Origin: Pyrenopolyporus hunteri
Lineage: Eukaryota > Ascomycota > Sordariomycetes > Xylariales > Hypoxylaceae
Assembly: GCA_902806595.1 (NCBI GenBank)
Contig: CADCXC010000003.1
Coordinates: forward strand, 2,852,001-2,916,000
Length of the DNA stretch: 64,000 nt
Direction: 5' to 3'
In this document: positions 57,116 through 64,000 of the stretch, one piece after another
How positions within the stretch are numbered: position 1 is the stretch's first letter
Layout: each line of letters opens with the position of its first letter
Program-made: the position numbers and the translations under genes
The notes under the pieces: model-generated
The model's database searches: none
What the model saw: only the letters and a program-made list of their open reading frames with translations
Told to the model about the DNA's origin: nothing

Positions 57116-58024
57116 TTTAATTATAATTTCGTTTTAAGGGATCTGAGTGGCTTGACCTCATGTGGCTAAAACAATTCGTAGCACACCCGAAAACAGGGCA
57201 GAAACCGCAGGGATGATACCGGCGACGAGCCAATTAGGATCAAAGTCGACCCCGAATTCAGACTGGCAGGGATAGTCGAGGGTCTCGACTCTCGAGGGAC
57301 AAGTGGCGGTGCACACGTATGCCCTCGTTGGGAAGCGGAAGTGATCGTCCTGATCCGGTTAGAATCATGAATTACTTCCTTGCCAGGTGTGAACCGGGCC
57401 TGGAAATGTTCAGTCATATTGCGCAAGTATGAAGTATAACGTTACACCTGGGAGTTAGGGGAGGGTTCGGAGAAGAGAGACTGGGTATACGTTCGCATCC
57501 ATGCGTCTACGCTGACCGCGACGCATAACGCTAGTAGCTAAAGCTCCCCCCATAGATAATTTCGGACGGCCTATTAAGCCTAAGGAGAGTTTCAGATAGT
57601 GCGAACTGCGGTGTAGCGGCTGAACAGAATAATGCCCGACGGGGAATCAGGTCGGACTTGGACGAACCTTCGATAGTATTATTATTTCGGGCCCGCGTGG
57701 TGTTTCTCGTACGGCAGATATCCACTCTACTCTGCTCTATTCTACTCAACTTACCTTCATAACCAAGTATTATGCGCCTAACATCATTAAGAAACGGGTT
57801 GGTGCACCGGTCCATCGTCCCATGAATGACAGCCCTGTAAGGTTGGGATCGTTCGAATTGAGCGGTGAATTTGTCAAGATAGGGGTATAGTACGTAGTAG
57901 GTATCGTTTTGTATTGTACAATGTAATTCGTCGAGCTGAGAAGAGAGGTTCTTCCGGCTCGTCTCACCGATAGGCCGCATGAAATTGACGGTCGATATAG
58001 CCAATTAAGAAAGCAGAGCCGAGC
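57116..58024. other. Region between the inverted-repeat element and the small membrane-protein gene
   Basis: Two minus-strand open frames (57166-57426 and 57531-58004) lie here but resemble nothing known, and the second contains a GTATTGTACAATG word otherwise found in intergenic DNA. It is probably the 3' flank of the gene at 58025. No gene is asserted. Confidence 0.4.
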
Positions 58025-58411
58025 TTAGGCTTTGCTCTCCGTTTCGTCCTTGTCCTCGCCCTTGGTACCCGATAGCCATCGCCAAATCCACCTTATATAG
58101 AAAATAGACTCCATCGTGCCGAATATGCTTAAGATCACAATGACAGCGATCTTAGTGTTTCGACTCATGCCTAGGCCCTCGAAGCTGAAGCCCATAGGTG
58201 GGGGCTCTTCCGGCTGCTTAGAAGAGCTGTTGGTAGACTGTTTCGCCGGCGGCTCAGGACGAGAAGTTGATAATTTGGAGATTTTGCCTTGGGTTGATGA
58301 TTTTTGCATATGCGGATTGGCCGCGGTCGGTCTATATTGGTACACGACGCGTCCTCGACTTACAGCGCCAGCGCTGCTACGGACGGTCGCCGCGAAGCGA
58401 TTAGCAAGCAT
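58025..58411 (-). CDS. Small single-pass membrane protein, probably mitochondrial
   Basis: Single 128-aa frame. The N-terminus MLANRFAATVRSSAGAVSRG is rich in Arg, Ala and Ser with no acidic residue, a typical mitochondrial presequence. A Ser/Pro/Lys-rich linker follows to about residue 72. The conserved-looking part is MGFSFEGLGMSRNTKIAVIV followed by ILSIFGTMESIFYIRWIWRW, with a membrane helix at about 86-110. The tail is short and acidic (GTKGEDKDETESKA). The size, presequence and one helix suggest an inner-membrane assembly or accessory subunit, but I cannot name the family. It lies upstream of and opposite to the tRNA and GET4, about 400 bp from the tRNA. Confidence 0.75.
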   Translation of the reverse strand: MLANRFAATVRSSAGAVSRGRVVYQYRPTAANPHMQKSSTQGKISKLSTSRPEPPAKQSTNSSSKQPEEPPPMGFSFEGLGMSRNTKIAVIVILSIFGTMESIFYIRWIWRWLSGTKGEDKDETESKA

Positions 58412-58814
58412 CTCGAGAAGAGATTAATTATAATAGTCTAATATTAGAAATGAGTGAATTGAATTCTATAGTTATCTAGAATAACGAGAGTCGGAAGAGA
58501 CCAAAGGTGTAGGTATCTATATAGTCGAGAAGACGTAGGTAACTTGAGTCATAGGCCACATGCAGTTATGAACCCCGTCTTGGCACGATGTTTTTACGGC
58601 GCCTACCTAGGTATGCACCTACTATGGTGACTCGCTCGAAGCACGGGATTATAAAAATAGAATCGGGTATAGCTATCGTGGACTCGAGCCATGTACACTA
58701 GTAGCGACAATGATGGCGAGTCATCTTAAAAGTTCCTTACCGCAATTAGATCCGAATGCGGGGAATTCAGGTAAAGAATACTTAAGCTAAAAAAGAGCCA
58801 ATCTTTGTCAACAG
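58412..58814. promoter_or_regulatory. Upstream region of the small membrane-protein gene
   Basis: About 400 bp between the start codon at 58411 and the tRNA. No coding frame is supported. A CCTACCTAGGTATGC word lies near 58603. Confidence 0.4.
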
Positions 58815-58899
58815 GCACTAATGGGGTAGTGGTAACCTCGGAGTTTCCCATCTTCTGAAGATACTACTCTGGCCCCGTGTTCGATTCACGGTTAGTGCA
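58815..58899 (+). tRNA. tRNA-Gly(CCC) with intron
   Basis: An 85-nt cloverleaf can be drawn completely. Acceptor stem GCACTAA pairs perfectly with TTAGTGC, followed by discriminator A. The D arm is GGGT/ACCT, the anticodon stem GGAGT/ACTCT. The anticodon loop is TTCCCA plus T with anticodon CCC at 58847-58849. The T arm is CCGTG/CACGG with loop TTCGATT. A 14-nt intron (TCTTCTGAAGATAC, 58851-58864) follows position 37, the normal place for nuclear tRNA introns. The T-rich run at about 58960 downstream may be the Pol III terminator region. CCC decodes GGG glycine codons. Confidence 0.93.
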
Positions 58900-59356
58900 A
58901 ACTAGCAAAAACCCATTAGAGATCAACTCTAACTTTTTGCGATTTTCGACAATTCCTATTTTTTTTTGTTAAACTTTTAGTCGTATTTCCCAATTTCTTA
59001 AGCTTGTCTACCTAGGTAGTCCTAATCTTCTATAAGGATTATTTCGTGTACACCAGGCGTAATCGTGGTATATGGTTATGTATGTGCATTTGAGCGGGTG
59101 GGACATTGATGTGTGGCTCAACTATGTGCTCCAGCCACCTACCTAAGCCTTAGGCCGTGGGGTTAGTTACAAGAGCTTAGGCCACTGCCGGGCGTCATCA
59201 GTCTTGCGATCTTCCCAGTTTCAATCTTAAAGCAACACTCGCTCAGTTATAGACCTGTCACTTTAACAATGAATCTTAGCATCCTCTAGCAGCTTCGACC
59301 CAACTCTCACATACGCCGCTCCCTCAAACCGCCTTTCTGGGAAATACACCTGAAAT
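58900..59356. promoter_or_regulatory. GET4 upstream region
   Basis: About 460 bp between the tRNA and the GET4 start. A T-rich run near 58959-58968 could terminate the tRNA transcript. No gene is supported. Confidence 0.4.
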
Positions 59357-60433
59357 ATGAGTGGCAAGGGGGATAAGATCGAGAAGATCATTGCTCGTTT
59401 GCAGCAGCGGATCAGTGAGGGGCAGTTCTACGAAGCTCAGCAGCAGACCAGAGTAGTGGCAGCGCGCTATATCAAAGCATCCAACTGGGACGCGGCTATC
59501 GATATCCTCTACAATGTCGCTCAGTCGCTTCTGAAGGCCGGTCAAGGTGGTAGCGGTGGAGATCTCTGCGTTCTGCTGGTCGACACCTACAAACAGGCCG
59601 AGCTAAAGCCCGACGCCGTTACCAAGGGCAGATTGCTCACTTGTTTGCGCTTGTTTGATAGCGAGGAGCCTACTCGTAAGAAGTATATCGGGGAGATGAT
59701 AACGTGCGCCATGCCTACTCGTTCTATTGGGCTCGCATAGGACTATCTCGCTAACTAATGTCCGTCTAGATGGTCCGCTAAATTCGGCGAATACCCCGCG
59801 GGCGATCCCGAGCTCCACCACGTCGCCGGCTCCCTGTATGCGGAAGAGCACGAACCATACGACGCGGAAAGACACCTGCTCCTGGGGACGAAAGACTCGG
59901 CCGAGGTCCTAGCTCGCTTAGAATATGAGTGGTTTAAGGAGGACGACGCACATACGGCCGCCTTATACGCAGCGCGAGGTGTTCTGCCGTACCTTCTTAC
60001 GGGTAACGTCCGAGCGGCTAACACGTGCTACCGACTGTTTACGAGCGCCCTCAACCAAGATCGACAAGGCCAGCTCAATGTTCAGGACGTCAGTAGCAGT
60101 AGTGCCGATATCCGAATCTATCCTAGCATACCTCTCCTCAACTTCTTGGGCCTCCTCCTGCTCGCCGTACAGAGAGCGAATCCGGATCTGTACAAACAGC
60201 TGCACGGCAAATACGCGACCCTGCTCGGGGAAACCGAGTCGTGGCAGGAGTCTTTGGAAATGATCGCCGAGATGTACTTCGGGATCCAGAAACCGCGGCA
60301 GAGCAACCCGCTCATGGATATGATGAGTGGCTTTTTCGGTGGCGGCGGTGGTGGCGCTCCGGCGAGTGGAGGTGCGAAGAGACCTGCCGTTAAAGCTCCC
60401 ACGTCGATGCCTGCTGCTGAGGGATTAGACTAG
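59357..60433 (+). CDS. GET4: Get4, tail-anchored protein targeting factor
   Basis: Two exons, 59357-59703 and 59770-60433 (336 aa), separated by a 66-nt intron that splits a Thr codon and restores MITWSAKFGEYPAGDP. The N-terminal half is TPR-like alpha-helical repeat (KIIARLQQRISEGQFYEAQQ, then ASNWDAAIDILYNVAQSLLK). ELHHVAGSLYAEEHEPYDAE and FLGLLLLAVQRANPDLYKQL are further family segments. The Gly-rich stretch (FFGGGGGGAPASGG) and a short charged end form the C-terminus. Get4 forms a cytosolic complex with Get5 and hands tail-anchored proteins from Sgt2 to Get3 for insertion into the ER. Length is close to yeast Get4 (312 aa). The gene is convergent with the next one, whose stop codon lies 67 bp away. 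Confidence 0.93.
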
Positions 60434-60500
60434 ATGATTCTTCCGAGTCTTACAGCTGTATAGAAGAAGACCAGTTATCATTGACTTTTCGCGACAAATA

Positions 60501-61115
60501 TCATTGCGGCCGTTGCTGCTCTTCTGGCTCGTACATCCAGTTGTCTTCAGCCAGTGCTGCCACCTTAGCCCTCATACTAGCCCGAAGCGTCTCTAAGACC
60601 TCTTCTACCAATGTAAGCTTAGACTTGGACGTTGTCTTGCTGAATCCTACCTTCTGGCTGGGCCGGTGTACGATTGTGATTTATTTGATAATGCTTAACC
60701 GCCTCTGCCAGCCTCTGCCTCTCGCCTACAGAAATATCAGTGGTGCCGTGCTTGCGTGAGTGGCCCTTCGCCGCAGTCGAATATGTTAATCGAATGGGGC
60801 GTTTCACGTACGCTCGCTCTCCTGCGCATCATCCAGCGCGCCGGCCTCCTCGGAATCGTCCAATGGAGGTGTGGGTGGATCGCCTACGTCAAACTCGCCA
60901 TTTTTATCGCGAACGACGATGTCGGAGGTATCAGACAATACTTCGACGTCTCCGAGGCGTAATGTCTCGGCGGAATTGTTGGAGGAAGAGGAGGAGGTGG
61001 GTGTTGGGCGTCGAGTCAGCTGGCTCTGGAAGAGGTTACGGCGTACTCCGGCGGTATTCGTGCGCGCGGTTCTGTTAGTGCCCGGACGGATATGGGGAGG
61101 AGGTCGCTCGGCCAT
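60501..61115 (-). CDS. Three-exon protein of unknown family
   Basis: Exons on the minus strand: 61115-60812, 60725-60651 and 60604-60501 (160 aa), with GT-AG introns of 86 and 46 nt and consistent phases. The protein begins MAERPPPHIRPGTNRTARTN, has a Ser/Thr-rich and acidic middle (GDPPTPPLDDSEEAGALDD), then a charged helix (ERQRLAEAVKHYQINHNRT). It ends EVLETLRASMRAKVAALAED followed by NWMYEPEEQQRPQ. The last two exons look like a conserved helical module, which supports the splicing. No named domain is recognised. It may be a small nuclear or chromosome-associated protein, but that is only suggested by composition. It converges on GET4 and is divergent from RAI1 by about 580 bp. Confidence 0.65.
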
Positions 61116-61691
61116 GGATGTTTTTTTGATAAATGCCTAGGTAGGTAGATGAAGTTGTTCTATTCTACTTTGATCGAGTGAGTAGGAGAGCGAAACTATG
61201 CAAAAACACAGGTAAATAACGTAACAGTGCTGGGGAATCTACAGGGCGGTGATGTTACTGGAGAAACGAATGGTCAATCGGTCTTATCGCAAGTCGATGC
61301 TTTCCCGATAAGAAGATAAGAAGTGCCTACCTTATATACGTACCTAGGTACCTACATAGGCGGGACGCAGGGGTTACACAAGCCCCTTCGCAGCCTATGC
61401 GGGAAACAGGTACCTAAGGTACCTAAGCTGTGGGGTAGCCCCTGTTATAAGTGACATGGGTATCTACCACCTTGTCTTGAGCCTCTATGTACAATACTTA
61501 AGCAGCTATGTAGGCGGGTACTCTATATACGTATTTTATATCTTCCCTTCTACATAGCACCATCCAATTGGTCACTCTCCGTCTCAATCATCTTAAATAC
61601 CTCTCTATATCCTTCGGTTATTCACTTACGCCCAACTTTCCTTGTTCTTCTGCCTAAACACTCACCCCAAAGCTGTCTCGACCCCTAAGTC
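61116..61691. promoter_or_regulatory. Shared upstream region of the unknown protein and RAI1
   Basis: This 576-bp stretch contains several TACCTAGGTACC and ACCTAAGGTACCT words (61340-61360, 61410-61430) between two divergent start codons. No gene is supported. Confidence 0.5.
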
Positions 61692-63386
61692 ATGGCGAAC
61701 TCCTTCAATATCCAGCCGATCGCTGGCCGCTTCACTGGCGAGAGCGCGCCTGTAAAGAGACCCAAGGTAGGATATTATTATATATATATATCTACCTACG
61801 TGTACCTATTCATATATCCTCTGAGCATATAACCGTGGCAACTTAGGATTTCATCACCATATGCTATCCCTTGAACCATTACTTAGTTACCTAGTTGCTA
61901 ATACATCCGTTCGTAGGAAATAGCCTACTTTTCATATGATAACAAGCGCGAGTTCCACCTGGATGATAGGTCATTGCAATGGTACTATCCTCCCGCTCTC
62001 GGTGCCGATCTATCGAAGGGCTTTGATCAGTTCGACAAGCACGATAACTCCAAGGATGAACATATCGATAGTCTACTTAAGACTATCATAGCCCACGAGC
62101 AAGAGGTGGGAAAGAAGATTGACGCGCATATTGTCACCTGGCGTGGCATGATGACGAAGGTAGAGATAATCATAAATGTCTAGGCCGTATCGCCGTAAAG
62201 AAGCTTCATCTAACTCTCATAGATCATGTCGGCCCCATTCGAGGACCGAGATGGGTATGTGGGCATTGAAGAGACGAACATTATAGTCTCAAAGTCTAAC
62301 GGAGTGTTGGTCTAGCTTCGAGATGAACGCTACCTTGTATCAGGTGCGCGACTCAAATATTTCTATATCTCTCAGATTTAGCTAATTCTGTACTGTAGGA
62401 TTGCATGTATGCTTAGAGCGGTCGTCTCTAGCCGTACTTTCACTAACTGGGCGGTCCCTTAGCTTCATCGAGGAGAACTTTGCTTACGGACGATCCACAC
62501 AACTAGAGCAACAGCGTCAGCAGCAGTCGCGGCGGGGGCAGATCTCGCCAGACGTCATGACGTTCTGGGGTAAGCACAAGATTCCTTATTCTTTGGCCCC
62601 GTCGTCTTATTCTATATAGGTTATAAGTTCGAGACGTTATCTTGTCTCCCACGCCCTTGGGGAGAGGTCAGTAGAGATTTCATCGAGAATAGGGACAAAG
62701 AAATCGTCAACAACAAGGCTCAATACTGCTCTGTGGTCCGCACAGGAATTGGCAATACGACGTTGTGCCTAGGAGGAGAGGTCGATGCCAGTACGTCTAC
62801 TCTCGTGCACTGGCCTTGGGATGTCTTATACTTACGTAGGCGATCAGTTTGGGATTCCAAGCCAGCACAAAAAGGGGCCCCGATTAATTGGATCGAGCTT
62901 AAGACCAGCGTCGAAATTCGGGATGATAGAGGCATGCACAATTTCGAGCGAAAGCTCATGAAGTTCTGGATTCAATCTTTTTTGTTGGGTGTACCAAAGA
63001 TAATCGTTGGCTTCCGCTCTCAGCAGGGTATCCTCACGAAGCTTGAAGAAATCCAGACAGCTAGTATACCTGAGACGGCCATTAAACGAGGTGTTAGAAG
63101 CTGGAATGCAAATGTGTGCATCAACTTCGCCGCTACCTTCCTGGAATGTAAGGCCGGCCTGGGGCACGTTATCCCATGTCTATTTGCTGACCTATCTTTA
63201 GGGTTAAGAAATACCGTCAATGACGAAGGTGTTTGGAGAATACGGCGACGACCAAACTCTGGAGCCATCGAGGTGTTTAAGGTCGAGGAGGTTGGCCACG
63301 GACAGATTCTCACGGACGAGTTCATCAACTGGCGCATCAAGCTAAACCTTGGTGGCGGTAGCGGCAGCGGCAGTGGTAGTCCTTAA
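61692..63386 (+). CDS. RAI1: Rai1/DXO-family decapping nuclease
   Basis: Nine exons: 61692-61766, 61917-62159, 62223-62254, 62316-62343, 62399-62406, 62463-62569, 62620-62790, 62848-63147 and 63202-63386 (382 aa). The start MANSFNIQPIAGRF is followed by EIAYFSYDNKREFHLDD, the usual N-terminal signature. Joining the 8-nt exon gives LYQDC then IFIEENFAYGR. Catalytic motifs are GGEVDA (E218, D220) and WIELKTS (E238, K240). FWIQSFLLGVPKIIVGFRSQ and FLEWLRNTVNDEGVWRIRR are also conserved. Rai1 removes aberrant 5' caps or pyrophosphate from RNA and stabilises the exonuclease Rat1/Xrn2 in nuclear RNA turnover and transcription termination. The C-terminus is a Gly/Ser run. Introns 7 (57 nt) and 8 (54 nt) are multiples of three without stop codons, so the frame is open across them, but splicing restores the family consensus (VDAIWDSKP, FLEWLRN). 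Confidence 0.94.
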
Positions 63387-63535
63387 GGTGGTGTTTTTCT
63401 AACAAGATCTACCGGACCTGAAAATATATGGATCTACATGATCTATAATGCCTGTCCCTTTCTATAGATACCCATTTGAACTCTATACAGTTCCAACTCG
63501 CTATCATATGCAATTCGCTCCGGCCCTAACACCGC

Positions 63536-64000
63536 CTATCGATTCAGATTTACATGCATCTTGCGTCGTATAGGGTCGAAGTTGGTTTTGAACTGGGGAT
63601 TTCCCCAACTCAACTCCCCGTTGGCCTCGCTGTGTATGCTGTTGAGATCTACCTCAAATGCCATATGGTTGAGGAAGTTGCACACCTGTCAATTGTTAAT
63701 ACACGAACTTCCAAAAATTCATGAACCGGATGTCCTTACTGGTTTTCCATGCCATCGTCCCCCTCCGATCTCGAACCAGCCTAAGTGCCCGCCGAGCGAC
63801 GTAGTGCACAGCACCGTGTACGGGTTTCTTGATGCTTCAGGATACGGAAGAGCCAGCCGCGAGGCGATGGGGTCATCCTCAGCGTTGATCGCAAGGAGCG
63901 GAATTCGCACGGCCAGCAGCGAGTCTGAACTAGAGGCATCTCTATAGTATGCCTCCTCAGTGGGGTACCCCCAAGTAGGGCACTGATAGGCCCTATCGAA
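63536..64000 (-). CDS. Alpha/beta-hydrolase esterase (Eht1/YheT-like), 3' part only
   Basis: Partial gene; its 5' part lies beyond the right edge. Two exons are visible, 64000-63740 and 63685-63536, joined across a 54-nt intron. The visible protein runs FDRAYQCPTWGYPTEEAYYR, then VRIPLLAINAEDDPIASRLA, CTTSLGGHLGWFEIGGGRWH and, after the intron, VCNFLNHMAFEVDLN, stopping after RKMHVNLNR. The Asp of AEDDP and the His of GGHLGW are the expected acid and base of the catalytic triad; the nucleophile Ser must lie upstream. The family includes yeast Eht1/Eeb1 (medium-chain ester synthases and hydrolases) and bacterial YheT. Convergent with RAI1, whose stop codon is 149 bp away. Confidence 0.88.

Noticed and set aside
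57531..58004. 157-codon minus-strand frame 20 bp after the stop of the small membrane-protein gene
   Set aside because: No family resemblance. It contains a GTATTGTACAATG word seen only in intergenic DNA and lies where a 3' UTR is expected. A good GTAAGT donor occurs inside, but no continuing exon was found.

Overview
The window is nuclear DNA from a filamentous ascomycete (Pezizomycotina, most likely a Sordariomycete). Supporting this are genes split by short GT-AG introns (mostly 46-150 nt) with CTAAC-type branch sites, a SamB/Mub1-type MYND protein, a Zn2Cys6 regulator, a LYS9-type saccharopine reductase and a split tRNA-Gly. No prokaryotic, plasmid or intact viral feature is visible. Exon-intron models were built by hand from splice sites and reading phase. 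Each multi-exon model given as complete sums to whole codons.

Left part, about 1-41.8 kb, is gene-poor. It holds a Zn2Cys6 transcription factor (1304-2863 +), a divergent EF-hand protein whose start codon appears to be alone in its first exon (3390-4224 +), a divergent eIF4E (5137-5993 -), SamB/Mub1 (10628-12523 -), a two-pass membrane protein (18810-19850 -) facing a Zrg17-type cation-diffusion-facilitator gene (20843-22405 +), a frame-broken coding-like segment (about 23.0-24.4 kb -), a six-exon PfkB/ketohexokinase-like kinase (27175-28675 +) and a conserved low-complexity protein (38793-39920 +). Between them lie long stretches (4.6, 6.3 and 10.1 kb) with no gene I can support. These are rich in TACC/GGTA and TACCTAGGTA words, homopolymers and simple repeats.

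Right part, 41.8-64 kb, is gene-dense housekeeping DNA: LYS9 (lysine synthesis), LAS1 (rRNA processing nuclease), glyoxalase II (nine exons), HID1, a major-facilitator transporter, an epoxide-hydrolase-fold protein that has lost its catalytic motifs, a 0.6-kb MITE-like inverted-repeat element, a small probably mitochondrial membrane protein, a split tRNA-Gly(CCC), GET4, an unrecognised three-exon protein, RAI1 (with an 8-nt micro-exon) and the 3' part of an alpha/beta-hydrolase esterase running off the right edge.

The genes do not form a pathway or cluster; they look like ordinary dispersed fungal genes. I did not find a clearly new multi-gene system. The observations most worth a second look are the inverted-repeat element just upstream of the pseudo-epoxide-hydrolase, the loss of catalytic residues in that protein, unusual gene structures (micro-exon, isolated ATG, GC-AG intron, in-frame introns), the frame-broken segment at 23-24 kb, and the dispersed palindromic TACCTAGGTA and GTATTGTAC words.
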